Shown here: piece after piece, positions 44,509 through 56,425 of the stretch
How the letters are laid out: every line of letters starts with the position of its first letter
Position numbering within the stretch: the stretch's first letter is position 1
Assembly (NCBI GenBank): GCA_900095095.1
Contig: FMBT01000380.1
Coordinates: 62,001-126,000 of the forward strand
Length of the DNA stretch: 64,000 nucleotides
DNA from: Fragilariopsis cylindrus CCMP1102
Taxonomy: Eukaryota; Bacillariophyta; Bacillariophyceae; Bacillariales; Bacillariaceae
Direction: 5' to 3'
The notes under the pieces: generated by a model
Told to the model about the DNA's origin: nothing
The model's database searches: none
Seen by the model: the letters and a program-made list of their open reading frames with translations, nothing else
Translations under genes and position numbers: made by a program

Positions 44509-44847
44509 ATGGTAGGCAAAGCAATAACAAGAATTGCGTCTCGAAGGCAGCACATTTTTTACCTCATTCGTCCAGCGCACAAATTTAACGTGGAATTTTC
44601 AGTAGATGAAAGGACGAAATGAGTCACGAGTCAGAGCAAAACGAGTCCTCGATTGAGTCGATACACGGAACATGATGGAAAAGAAAAGACGAGGGCAAAA
44701 AAGCGACCAGGATGGAAAAATCTTTTCTATGAACAACTGTGTTTTGTTGGTGCATTAGCATTGTTTAGAACAACAGTTGCGGTTCATATATTTACAAATA
44801 CGGCCATAGTATATAGCAAAGAAAGTTTACAACGATCCATAAAATAA
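44509..44847 (+). pseudogene. Small hydrophobic protein-like frame with internal TGA
   Basis: From ATG 44509 the frame reads MVGKAITRIASRRQHIFYLI, then a TGA after 37 codons, and continues in the same frame through KKRPGWKNLFYEQLCFVGAL, ALFRTTVAVHIFTNTAIVYS to TAA at 44845. The downstream part contains one likely membrane segment. It could be a small broken gene just past the C2-domain gene, or chance. Family unknown. Confidence 0.3.
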
Positions 44848-44938
44848 TAAGTTATAAAGAAGCTATTTTTTAACCTACTAGAGTGTAGTAGTCGTTTTTA
44901 CTATATATATTATTATGTACTAGTAGGTTATCATGCTG

Positions 44939-45918
44939 CTAAAGATAATATGGTTCTTTCTTATTTTCGATCGTCATGCCATCCAATGAGATAAATCCGT
45001 TGCAGATCCGTAGTAAGTCTTTAGAAGATGACGATATTCTCCTTCGAGGAATACTATGAGAACTTGAGGAAGATGCTGAATTTGTTGTGGTTCCGCCACC
45101 AACTGTCACCCTTCTGCTGCTATTGGATGAACATTGTGGGAAAATACTAGCAGTACTATTTCTTCTGGAATTAGTTTAGGAAGAAGCCGACCAACATCCA
45201 ATACTCGCGAACAAAGAGTATCAGTTAAAAACGGTTTTAAAATGATATTTTCGTGAGCATGTACGTTTACATGTTGAGAATGAAAAGTTTCTTCATCATT
45301 TGATATGTATCGAAATCTTCGGTCAAGCCCAAACAAAAAGTAGTACATTGACTGTCTTTTATTTTACACTTGCCCCTGCATGGCCGATCTTCTTTCCTAA
45401 TTGCCAGTCGTAAATTCAATGTTACTTAGTCTCACCGTCGTACACGAAAATGTGACGCAAAAACCGTTTGAGCAATACCTTGAGCTTCAGCATGCGACTA
45501 CAGATTGTAGTAGGTAAATTAGGGAAAACATGATTGAAGTAAAAACTATTGGACGAATCGATACTACAAGCAGTACGTACTTAGTTCTGTCGACGCGTAC
45601 GAACATATCAACCAACACCCGTATGATACTTTGAGCTTCCACATACGACTGGCCTAATTAGTGAAGAAAATGGGGCCTCCATATTCGATTTCGATTCCGA
45701 TTTCCAATTAGTATAGCTGAACTCCCATTCGGGTCGTCCTTGGTCTCGTCTAAGAGAACGTGCAACGTATTGACTATCAATATGACTACAATAAAAGAAG
45801 ACGATATTACTGCAAAGATGATGCTGAAAAATGCTGAGTGGTATCTCTTCACCGCAAGTTGCTCATGGGACTCAGATATTTGAGATGAAGCTTTTGACTC
45901 ATTTGATTTTGTTGCCAT
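44939..45918 (-). pseudogene. Fragmentary coding region, membrane protein-like
   Basis: Three protein-like pieces lie in order on the minus strand. From ATG 45918: SQISESHEQLAVKRYHSAFF with a membrane segment SIIFAVISSSFIVVILIVNT, ending at 45658. From 45348: MYYFLFGLDRRFRYISNDEE and ENIILKPFLTDTLCSRVLDV. In another frame to a stop at 44939: SRRNSTASIFPQCSS, a Ser-rich stretch and PRRRISSSSKDLLRICNGFI. They may be exons of one gene whose introns I could not resolve, or a decayed gene. No family is assigned. Confidence 0.35.
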
Positions 45919-46170
45919 TGCTGATTTACGATTTTTTTTTTAAATCGAGGATGTACTAACTTAGTATCGCGTAATAACTAATATAATTTCAAATTGTGTA
46001 TAATTTACTGATAAACTCAGATTTTCCAAGTACTTATTCCAATATATATGTATTATTATGTTATTTAAAGTAAGTTATTAGTGCTGGCATAATATTGCAA
46101 GGTACTGTAGTTTCACCATGCTTTATTGCTCGATAGAAAAGGTCACTTTTATAACTCGGTGGCAAGTTAA

Positions 46171-47040
46171 TTATGCTAGTGAACATGCAGTAGTACAAAC
46201 AGCTTCAGCAGTACCACAAGAAGCTTCACAAATGAAAAGGGCGGGAGGGAAAAAAGCAGTTGCTAAGCAAGCGACTTCGCATGCAGATGACACTGTAACA
46301 CATGCAGCTTCACAAGCTGCCTGCGCTACAATATCGCCAGCGTTGTCAATAAAGATCGAGCAAGTGACAAAATTTACCACAGGACCATCGGCAAAGAGGC
46401 TTTCAATGGTTAATACATCATTTTGATTTGGAGACTGTTCAATATCGTAACTGATTCCACCACCGGCCATCATTGGATTTGAAAAGATAGCTACCAAAGG
46501 TGTGGCAAGGGCCATATCTTCATCATCACTGGAGACAAATGTGATAGCAGCATTTGGAGATCCTTCTGGGAAGAAACGTGGAAAATCGAGAATAAACTCC
46601 GAGGTAGACAATTCCTCCTCATCTCTAGACGGAATCTCAGCAAACTGAAAGGTGTTACTGATATCATCAGTAACCAGCTTGGCTGTGCCATCTCCAATCA
46701 ATGTGAGTTTACAGTTCATTCCCGTTTGAACAAATAAATTCTTCTTTTTTAAAGCATCACTTTCGCAGGCAGATTTTCCAGCAATGGCTTGGCCGCATAC
46801 CTCTCCAATTGCGCTGTTATCCTTGTCATTGTTGCCTACTAATGTCGCAATCTCTTCAACCAATGTTGTCAATGTATCGATACGAATGTTCAACGCATCA
46901 ATTGTTTCTTCAAATCTTTTTTCGCGCTTGTTGGCACCTTTGTCACCTTTGTCACCTTTGTTTGCCTTCAAAGTACGACCAACAACGGTAAAAGGAGAAA
47001 GTAGCATAGCTGCAACAAAAACACTGTTCTTAAAAAGCAT
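46171..47040 (-). CDS. Secreted protein with collagen-like GDKG motif and Cys-rich C-terminus
   Basis: A complete 289-residue frame from ATG 47040. The N-terminus LFKNSVFVAAMLLSPFTVVG is a good signal peptide. It is followed by KGDKGDKGANK (short collagen-like repeats), a heptad-rich coiled coil (IDALNIRIDTLTTLVEEIAT), a middle domain of ~130 residues (CKLTLIGDGTAKLVTDD, FILDFPRFFPEGSPNAAITF) and a C-terminal Ala/Cys-rich repeat in which CxxxC-type pairs recur: ACEAACVTVSSACEVACLAT, FICEASCGTAEAVCTTAC. Collagen-like stalk plus coiled coil suggests trimerisation; the regular Cys pairs suggest a disulphide-stabilised helical hairpin. Extracellular or cell-wall location is inference. Not a family I can name. 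No intron is seen. Confidence 0.75.
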   Translation of the reverse strand: MLFKNSVFVAAMLLSPFTVVGRTLKANKGDKGDKGANKREKRFEETIDALNIRIDTLTTLVEEIATLVGNNDKDNSAIGEVCGQAIAGKSACESDALKKKNLFVQTGMNCKLTLIGDGTAKLVTDDISNTFQFAEIPSRDEEELSTSEFILDFPRFFPEGSPNAAITFVSSDDEDMALATPLVAIFSNPMMAGGGISYDIEQSPNQNDVLTIESLFADGPVVNFVTCSIFIDNAGDIVAQAACEAACVTVSSACEVACLATAFFPPALFICEASCGTAEAVCTTACSLA

Positions 47041-47416
47041 CTTGAGAGAAATTTATTTGAGAATTTAGATAGTAGAAAATTGATGTGTTTCAAAGTTTGT
47101 CTTTCTATTTTTGTGGGTACAATATTATCTTCATTCGTTCCTATTGTCAATCTACTTCTCATTTTAGCTTGCTCAGCAACTCTTTAAATTTGGCATCACC
47201 GAAGATTGATCACCGAAGATTGCTTTAGCATTCCTACTAAAAAGTAGATCGTCTTCGTACCTACCTGTTGGCACGAATGAAATCTCATACGGTTTATTCT
47301 GTGTTTGACAGAAAGAAGGCTGCAGTAGGCGATGTCGTAGGCGATTTCGTAGGCGATGAATTAGGTGATGCAGAAGGCGATGCAGTAGATCGTCACGATG
47401 TGACAGGTTGTTGAAG
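47041..47416. other. 5' flank with short GTAGGCGAT repeats
   Basis: Upstream of the secreted-protein gene. Near 47325-47395 a nine-base GTAGGCGAT-like unit recurs about six times with variation. Near 47199-47222 a CACCGAAGATTG unit is duplicated. Confidence 0.6.
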
Positions 47417-47580
47417 CTAATAATACGAACACTGAGTGTCACACTTATTATGGAAAGAACAATTACATGCAAAGGAAAGGAAAGGAAGGAACAATTAGGA
47501 ATAATGTAACTAATAATGCGAACACTGAGTGTCACACTTATCATGGAAGGAACAATTACATGCAAAGGAAGAAACAATTA
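47417..47580. repeat. 93-bp imperfect tandem repeat
   Basis: CTAATAAT.CGAACACTGAGT followed by GTCACACTTAT.ATGGAA.G and AACAATTACATGCAAAGGAA occurs at 47417 and again at 47510. Confidence 0.85.
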
Positions 47581-47748
47581 GGAATTAAATACTGTACCGT
47601 ATCACAATTTTAAGCGTAGTTTTAGTCCGATACAATCTTCGGTCAATCTCAGACAAAAACCAATACTAAATGAACGCGACTTCACTGATATGACTAAAGG
47701 CCTAAGTAATGATGCAAACCGAGTCGACGAACGCCCGTTCTCTGGGGA

Positions 47749-47886
47749 TCAAGAACCATTAGGCATTTTGTTGGGGATAAATGTTAACATAAAAATCTTT
47801 ACCGTATGAGGACTATCAAAATTTGCATCTGATTTAACCGCTACAATCCCATTACCAACAGGTGGTTGCGGCGGTGTTGGTTCTCA
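47749..47886 (-). pseudogene. Short coding-like fragment
   Basis: On the minus strand PTPPQPPVGNGIVAVKSDAN and FDSPHTVKIFMLTFIPNKMP run to a TGA at 47749. It reads like protein, but no start, splice sites or family are recognised. It may be an exon remnant. Confidence 0.25.
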
Positions 47887-48691
47887 GCCTTGTTAGACTT
47901 TAAACAGAATCGAATCAATCGATTTGCTTTCATCTTCACACGTTTACCGGTCCTCGTGCAATTTTCACTTTTCATAATATATATATTATAATATTTGTTA
48001 TTAATTAAAAAAAAGTCTGTTAAGTAACTATTTTAATTTTCATATACATTTTCTTGTTATTAATTAAAAAGAACAATTTTCAGTTAATATTTTGCTAGCT
48101 AGCTACAGTACTTGATACGTTTCACAAACTATGGGCGAAACAGATGCTATTAATCTTAATATTAATATACTAAGAGTTGTTACTCACTTCCCTATACCCT
48201 TTTGAATACGGACCTTTCTTCTGATAGATGGTTATTCTTATGTAGATATCTGTACAGTAGTAGAATAATTTACGCGATAGCGGCGCGGGCGAATTTATCG
48301 TTGTTGGACGAAGAAGGAAGTACGATATTAGACAGGGATAACAGAACATGTTTTAGTGATATATGCAATTAGTTTAAGAAGTACATGTTTATGTTTTCCA
48401 AGATCTAAACTGAAGGTAGAATAAAATGAATGAAATGATAACCTATAAATAAATATTATTATGTTGATTCTGGTCTTGCTCTACTGTAGATACTATGCTA
48501 TTTTCGTATTTGATCCTTTATTTACCCGACTATCACAACCTAATAAGATACGTTCTGTTCCATCTTTCATCTACCGGTGTTGACGACTGTACGCCCGGCT
48601 GTAGTTGTTAGCTATTACGAAACAACTCCTACGTTAGTAATGACAAACAGTAACGCCCACCAACCCTCTCCTTGACAACAAATCAATGTTT
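47887..48691. other. Intergenic region with a possible TIR relic
   Basis: AT-rich. At 48269-48322 the sequence TACGCGATAGCGGCGCGGG, then GAATTTA and GAAGGAAGTA, resembles the right end of the element at 1777-4223 (GACGCGATAGGCGCGGAG...GGAGGAAGTA). No partner end was found nearby. No gene is supported. Confidence 0.4.
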
Positions 48692-51600
48692 TCATATACC
48701 AATCGTATCTGCAATGATTGACGCAAAATATTCTACTTCATCTATTAGATCTCTTGTTTCTACGACGGCAGTCGAAGAGGCATTAGTAGTAGTACCACTG
48801 CCACCACCACCGGTCGTATCGGTTTTAATTCGTTTCGTAGGACGTCCTTCTTCTTGCTGTTCTTCTTCTTGCTGTTTTCTATCGTCCTTTTGCTTGTCAT
48901 CATCCATATCATCATCATCATCATCAATAATAAATGGAACGAAATTAATTGATTTTCTTATGGGAATACTTGATGGTGATTGTTCAAGTTCAACTTTAAT
49001 GTTTGCGCCATATACAATTAGTCCACCTCCTCCTCGCCCGTCAGTTTTATCATTTTCATTACCAGTATCATTATCGTCATCAATTATACTACAACAAATC
49101 CCAAATCGTTCTTGTTCCGCAATAGAATGTTTTATTCTTTCACCAGATATATCAGTAGTCCACGACGTATGTTCAACTAATTTTGAATCAAGTAATAAAC
49201 TTGGTGGCGGGGCTGTTAAAAATGATGATAATACTATTTTATTTTTGTTATTATTATTGTTTGCATCGACGACAGTTGTCATCATTTTGATATCAATTTC
49301 TTTTATTAGATCAAGTTTACCACCCGACATTTCTGGTGATGAATCAATACCTGATGCAACATTTAATGAAACAATTGACAGTCCATACAGTACAGACATA
49401 CCACAACATGTCATTAATGAAACTTTGACATCCTTACATGCTGATCCGATCGCACGTTTTCGTAAACTTGGACTATTATTCTCATCCGAATCGTTCCAGG
49501 AATGTATCCCAACACCAGTACGTTGTCCTAATACATTCATTGATCTACATAATGAGTCAAACGAGTCACGTACAATTCTACCAGAATTAAATATTGCCGC
49601 TTGATTTCGACTACTACTACTACGATGTTTATTATTTTTAGCAAGTGTTGCAATTCGAAGTAAAGTTGTATCACTTGCAGCACGTGGTACATCATTACAT
49701 GCCATATATTGTAGTAAAGGTGTACTTCGTGAAAAGATTGGTACAAATGATCCGGTACGTGAATCACACGCTAATCGAAACAAAACCACAGGTTTTTTCG
49801 ACGATGATGATGATGATGATGATGACGTTGCTGACGTTGATAATAATAAATTGGCATCATCATCACCCTTTCCATCATCGCCGGGAGAAGTATCGTCTTC
49901 AGCAGTGTAGTATTGTATATTAGCAGCAACAATAATACTACCCTTTTCAACTTTTAATGTTATCCATGATGGTAATATACTGCTGCGTGTAGAAGACGCA
50001 CCTGACGTTGACTTTAATAGTGCATTTACCATAGCATAACATTTCCTTTCAGCACATAATAATGTTGCTGCTAATAATGCTTCACTTGCACTTAATGCAA
50101 ATGGATTTGATGTTGCTTCTAATAAATCTTGTATTGTGGATCGAACATGATTATGATTACTGTCATTATTATTATTATTATTATTCGAATGGTTCACAAT
50201 CGAATCCGCACCACTTAATGATACTTTAATACCAACATCAATTTCAGCTCGAATTGATAATGTGAATCGATTAGTCACAGTAGGATTATTATGTACCGAT
50301 CGTGATACAGTCGATACAGAATCATCACCAGCAGCTACTGATGATGCGCCTGTGCCGCCTGCGCCGCCTGCTGTTGTTGTTGATGACGGGATTGTTGATG
50401 AACGTTTGTTATTATTGTTACTATTCTTCTTTCCTTCATCTTCATCGTTCTCATCATTCTCCACGATCTCTTCATCGTTATACAAATCCGACATAGATGG
50501 TGGACCGTAACGATCATCCACAGTCCAAAAACTAATAGACATAATACCTAATATTTTACTATTTGGTCTATTATCAAAAAATTGAACTGGTGTCACAACA
50601 ATATTACTATTTGTTATGGAAGATTTATTATTGACACCATTCGGTGGTCCACTCCGACCTTGATAGGCGCCATAACTTTCACCACTATTACTGTTACTAC
50701 TGTTACTGTTACTGTTACTATTATAATTACTTTGATTATTTTGATTACTACCCCAATTCCCTTTTGCTAATGATTTTGCTTGTTCTGATAATATTTCTAA
50801 TTGCCATGATAAACTAAAATATTGTGCCACACGAAATAATGCATTTAATGGTCGTGCTACTACTACACGACATCGTGGTGATGATGGTAGTTGTTCTGGT
50901 ACTAGTATAGCTTTTTTGGCTTTATTATCGTTCTTCAATTTCAATTTTCGTTTCCTATTCTTTTGTTTAATATATAATTCTTCTTTGGACATTGCTAAGG
51001 AACATAATCGATGTAAATTGTATCGTTGTTTATTATTTGGATCTAATTGATGATTGGATTGTCCTGTCTTTGCTTGTGCATAAACATCCACACTAATTAG
51101 TGTCCATTGTGCTTCTTCTTGTGGTTCATCTTCAATTTCTTCTAAATCGGCCTTCTCTTTATCAGTTGTTAATACTGTTAACACAGCTTCTAATGGATAT
51201 ACTGTTTTAGTTTCACCAGTACCACTATCAATGGTTGTCTTTGGTTTGCCATATATTAATCGTACAATACCATCACCACGTAATATAATTTTCCATGGTT
51301 GTATAGATGCATTCAAAGAAGAAGATGATGATGATGATGATGAATTCGCTAGAGTAGACTTATTTTTATTTTTGTAGTAACCAACTTCACCAAGTAGTAA
51401 TTTTCGACGTACCGCCATGGACCAACGTTCAGAGACTTCTTTTTTTGACCAATGTTTTTCTTTGGATATTTCATAACGATCAATTTCTAATTTCAAATCA
51501 CTAGGTAAATCATACCAAAATGATTTGTATGAATTATTCGTGGTATCGTCATCACTTGAATTATTATTATTGTTGTTGTTGTTGTTATTGTTGGAGGTAC

Positions 51601-52293
51601 ACATAAAATCTAAGGAACCATATATATCATGCGGGCCTTGTCGAATTGAAAATAAACGTCCATGAAAAAATATAAGGCATCTTGACATTCATCATTTTGT
51701 ATCCATGCAGTTCTGGCATGTGTTAAGGCATTCATTGATACGTTCACATAATTTGTTAAATTATATTTCTTAGCTTGATCTTGATCCTGATCACCAGCAC
51801 TATTCGATACAGTCAATGCTGCTACGTGTGTTAATGCTTTGGAATGTGTTGCCAATCTATATGATAATTCATGACGACGATTGACAAACGACAGATTCGA
51901 CATTTTATCTTTCCTTTTACCTTGACTATTATCAGGCGGTGAATCGCCTTCACCTCCTCCTCCTCCTGTTGCACCATTTCCTCCTGTCGCAATAATTTGA
52001 ACTAATTCACCATGTGCCATATCATATAGATCACGATATAAACTATCGGTACACGCCATAACCACTGAGAGTAAAGGTGCTGTCATTAATGAACCATCCT
52101 CCGGATTTAATATTAATTCTAATTTTTGGGGTTGTAATTTTCCATTTCCTGTTACTACTTGAGTTAATTGTTGCTGTTGTTGTTGTACTGTTGTCGGTAG
52201 TAGTGAACCTGGTGCGGGAGTTGTTGCTGCTGCCGTTGCTGCTGCTGCTGCAGTCGTAGCAGCATCAGCTGGTGAATTAGTTGTACTATTCAT
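48692..52293 (-). CDS. Mediator complex subunit 14-like protein (one-base frameshift near 51667)
   Basis: Two overlapping frames (52293-51610 and 51688-48692) join at a six-A run at 51665-51670 (T run on the coding strand). With one more base, CQDALYFFHGRLFSIRQGPH reads through and the total is 1,200 residues. The N-terminal part has the MED14/RGR1 pattern: RRHELSYRLATHSKALTHVA, then YVNVSMNALTHARTAW, the DAL..FH..L..R.P block, WYDLPSDLKLEIDRYE, and a later W.L.SVDVYAQ block and SWQLEILSEQAKSLAKGNWG. MED14 is the scaffold linking Mediator head, middle and tail for RNA polymerase II transcription. The C-terminal half is diverged with Asn, Ser and Asp tracts and is not assignable by eye. Nuclear location is expected. 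The start at 52293 begins with a Thr/Ala-rich stretch. Confidence 0.65.
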
Positions 52294-53083
52294 GATACAG
52301 ATGAAATGAATGAATGAAGTAACTCTTCGAGGTTTTTTTTTTTGCTGCTGCTGCTGCTACCGCTACTGATTTACGTTGGCTTTTTAAGGCGTTTTCTTTA
52401 ATTTTCGAATTAAACAATGAAACAAATCAAATCGAATCAAATCGAATCGAATCGAATAAATTGAAATGAAATGAAATCTCTCAAATTAAATCGAACTAAA
52501 TCCAATCTCAGCTTTCTTGTTTTTCGTTCAATCTCTGTCTCTGTCTCTTTTTCCCTTCCTCTTTTTTTACTACCCTCGTTTTCGTCTCTAGTATACATCA
52601 ACCTACTGTAATGCTGCAACACTTTAATTCTGTAGGCGATGCGATGTTGTTTTGTTTTATTGTTATTGTTATTATTGTTCAACAAAGAGGGAGGCGGGCG
52701 GATGCTTTTTTTTGCTTTTGCTTTGCTTTGCTTTTACTTCCCTGCCTACCTGCCTGCCTGCACTTCTTGGGTTTGGTTTGTATTCTACTGTGGAGTAGAA
52801 TGAATATGTAGAGTGAGGAGGATGTTGGATGTCGATGTTGGCTGATGTTAATGATGTGCGTGGATGGCTGAGTGAGTTGATGAGTGAGTTTGTGCGTGAA
52901 CGATGCATCAATTGTTGTTCATGTTTCATTTTTTTTCTTCTTGTAGCGAGCGAAAGTAACAAGCCAAACGACGGTTACAAAAAGTGAATACAAAAAAAAC
53001 CTTCCGTTTGGATATTATTTACGAAGGACGGACCGGACCGTACGGTAATGTACAGTCTGCTCGCGTTAACTTTTCTATTTGAA
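52294..53083. other. 5' flank of the MED14-like gene
   Basis: Contains GAATC/AAATC five-base repeats (52425-52460), a CTTTG run near 52720 and TGCC repeats near 52745. No gene is supported; it holds the promoter. Confidence 0.45.
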
Positions 53084-53477
53084 TTAACTATTTTTTAATT
53101 CCCAAAAAGTGTAAGTGGGTATAATTAATAATCCCCCAAAAATTAGCATAGAGAGGGGGCCCCGAAAATAAATGTATTTGGAGGACACAAAAATATATTT
53201 TGGGACAAAATAGCCTAAAATGAATTCTAATATAAAAACTAAATCATAACCAAAATTTTACTAGTATTTGTTAGTGTAGTATTTAATAACAACTTTAGCA
53301 TCAAGTATATATACCTAAACAGTCATTTTTTTTGAAAATTTAACTATGAAGTTTTATATTGACCTATTGGATAGAGAGTTGTTATATTCCTTAGTCTTGT
53401 AAGCCTACTGGTACCTCACAATGTAGGCTCACACATAGCACACATTTTAGGGAATTAAAAAAATGTATGTGTACACA

Positions 53478-55020
53478 CAACAAAATATCTCATTTGAAAG
53501 TGTTGCAAAGGACAACACCAAATAGGTCGCGTGCACTAGCAATTGTGTTTGCCTCCTACCACTTTTTTGTTCATGTGGTTGCCAAATAAACATGATTTTG
53601 CTGTTGTGGATGGCACACATACAACAAGATTTTCAATCAGAGATGAACCACAAAATATCTCATTTGAAAGGGATGCAGAGGACAATACCGGATGGGTCGG
53701 GTGCACTAGCATCCAGATAGTGTACTAGAACATTGTGTTTGCCTCCTACCACTTTTTTGTTTATGTGGTTGAGGAATGAAATTCATTTTGCTGTTGTGGT
53801 AGGCACACAAACAACAAGATTTTCAATCAGAGATGAACCACAAAATATCTCATTTGAAAGGGATGCAGAGGACAATACCGGATAGGTCGGGTGCACTAGC
53901 ATCCAGTTAGTGTATTAGAACATTGTGTTTGTCTCCTACCACTTTTCTGCTCCTTTGGTTGAGGAATGAAATTCATTTTGCTGTTGTGGTAGGCACACAA
54001 ACAACAAGATTTTCAATCAGAGATGAACCACTAAATATCTCATATGAAAGGGTTGCAGAGGAGAACATCAGATGGGTCAGGTGCACAAGCATTCACATAG
54101 TGTACTAGAACATTATGTTTGCCTCCTACCACTCTTCTGTTCCTGTGGTTGAGGAATAAAACTTGTTTTGCTAATGTGGTAGGCACACAAATAGCAAGAT
54201 TTTCAATCAGAAATAAGGCTGGCTATGTGATAATGCTGCAATAACGACTACTTCGACTAAAAAGTTTGATTTGAGCAATCGGAGTTTTTAATCGAGTCCC
54301 ACTAAAAGCGCGGCGAGCTACTCAACGGTCATTTATTCGTTTTAATCGAAAAAAATCGCGCGCGCCTCTTTTTTTGGCCGTTAGGCTCAACAAAATTTCC
54401 ATAGTTAATAGCCGACAAAAACCAGCATCGCGGGATTAAAGCCGTTGTGGGTGAATCAGTAAAATTTACGGAGACAGTAATTAGACGAGTATCAGTCCGT
54501 TGAAGACAACACATACACCGAAAGCTGCCATTTTTCGTAAGTATTCAAACACAATTGCCTACAGAAAAAAGGGCTTTTTAATTTGAAATATCTTGGTCCA
54601 GCATTATCACATAGCCGGTCTTAAATGAACCACAAAATATCTTATTTGAAAGGGATGCAAAGGACAACACCAAATGAGTTGGGTGCACTAGCATTCACAT
54701 AGTGTACTAGAACATTATGTACACCTCCTGCAACTTTTTTGTTCATGTGGTTGAGAAATGAAATTTGTTTTGCTGTTGTGGTAGGCACACAAATATCAAG
54801 ATTTTCAATCAAAATGAACCACAAATTATCTCATATGAAAGGGTTTCATATGTCAGCAAAAGCTGGGTCAGGTGCAAAAACATTCACATAGTGTACTGAA
54901 ACATTGTGTTTGCCTTCTACTACTTTTATCTCCCTATGGTTGTGGAATAAAATTCATTACACTGTTATGGCAGGCACACAAACAACATTTTTTGATCAGA
55001 AATAATGAACAACAAAAATT
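53478..55020. repeat. 194-bp tandem array, copy C
   Basis: About seven units of the same type as in copy B (ATCTCATTTGAAAGGG to GTGGTAGGCACACAAA), one of them split by the MITE at 54215-54622. Confidence 0.85.
54215..54622. mobile_element. Nested MITE, 408 bp, 24-bp TIRs, AAAT target duplication
   Basis: The ends pair over 24 bases with two mismatches (CTATGTGATAATGCTG core at both ends, inverted). AAAT flanks both sides (54211-54214 and 54623-54626), and removing the element plus one AAAT restores the CAGAAATGAACC sequence of the host 194-base unit. The interior is GC-richer (AAAGCGCGGCGAGC, CGCGCGCGCC) than its surroundings. A 61-codon frame inside is too short and featureless to be a transposase. 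Superfamily is uncertain; a four-base duplication is unlike mariner elements. Confidence 0.85.
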
Positions 55021-56290
55021 CTAATTTGAAACGGTTACAGGGGACAACACTAGTTGGGTTGGGTGCAAAAACATCCACATAGTGTACTAGAACATGGTTT
55101 TTGCCTCCTACCATCCCTGGTGGTTCATCATCACTTGACTAAAGTCATTCTGATTGGTACCACAAATTCTCCTGTATGGACAACTTTGAATAATAAGATG
55201 AATAACTTCTCCTTAGGTTCTAGAACCAGCATGGTGCACTAAAATACCACCCAGTCATCCATCTCATACCCAAAGGGGATGGACTAATTGTCATGATCCC
55301 TCATACTTACCTTATTCTTGCCTCCAGAACAGAAACATTGCATTTTGGCCAACATGTCATATATTCCATGCCCAAAAGTAAAGTATCATTCAAATTTAAA
55401 ACATGCTGCCACAACATTAAAAAAAGAATTGGACCATGGTTTGAACACCCAGATACCTTCCATATATAAGTATGGTCAAAATACACCAACAATATCTGGA
55501 ATATTTGCCATATTGGTGGTATGGTGGCGTGGGGCAGGGGCAGTTGGGAACAATAGAATTGACATAAAATAGCCCAAACGCGCCCATACCAGGTATGCTG
55601 AGTCCCAAATAAAATAGCTAGGCATCAATCTTATTCATAAGGTTTTGGATTCCATCATTGTTCTAGGTAACCATACATACATTATTTGGGGTGTCGCAGG
55701 TCAAAATCAACTGCTATTAAAACACACAATTTCTCTAAGTGCCAAGTGCACTTGTAGTCAAGGCTGTGATGCACCATTTATACAGACCTAATAACCTTGA
55801 AAGAGTATATGGAGATCAACAATATACCTCTAAGTCCAACTATTGCTTTTAAAAGGCTGTAGGGAGGTTAGGAAGGTGTCAGTGTGTGCTATGCCCCCAA
55901 AGGGTCATTTTGGCCCCAAAACAGGTTCCCCCTTTAGCACACACATCAGCATGGTCCTGCCCATAGCTTGCCAAGTTTATATTCCCTTTGGTGTGTATAA
56001 GATCAATCCCATGTGCTTACTTTGGGACAATTCATCTTTTTGAGTGTGCACTAGGCCACATACCCCCCCCCCCCCAATGGGCCATTTTCCCATGTCTTAG
56101 GTTGCATCACATGTTGACATCACACCCTTTACCACCTTCTAGTATGAAGAACACATACCTAGCGCCCCAAAGTCCCGTCCAGGTATCCACCCAATGCATA
56201 TTAAGCTCAGAATATACTTTCTGATTGGGACTTTATACATGCTAGGATGGGTCAGAATGCCAGAAAGTGGAGTGGTACAGGTAGCAAGTA

Positions 56291-56389
56291 CCATAGGACA
56301 AAGTGTGTGGCTGGTGGTCTTGTAATTGTTGACAGGTTGGGTGGTACATATTGCACTTTCATTACTGTGCATACATACATACATAAATT

Positions 56390-56425
<36 letters not shown>

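Larger units (their letters stand above)
53084..56290. mobile_element. Satellite-bearing repeat element, copy C (with nested MITE)
   Basis: It matches copy B from its leader (TTAGCATAGAGA) through the AAAACTAAATCAT block, the unit array, and the right part to AAAGTGGAGTGGTACAGGT. Similarity ends near 56300. A C run of 13 bases at 56063-56075 stands where copy B has 17. The array is interrupted by a 408-base MITE. The high similarity to copy B suggests a recent common source. No terminal inverted repeat of its own is seen. Confidence 0.65.

Noticed and set aside
48672-49604. 310-codon plus-strand frame
   Set aside because: Antisense to the MED14-like gene, with composition explained by its Ser/Asp/Thr codons.
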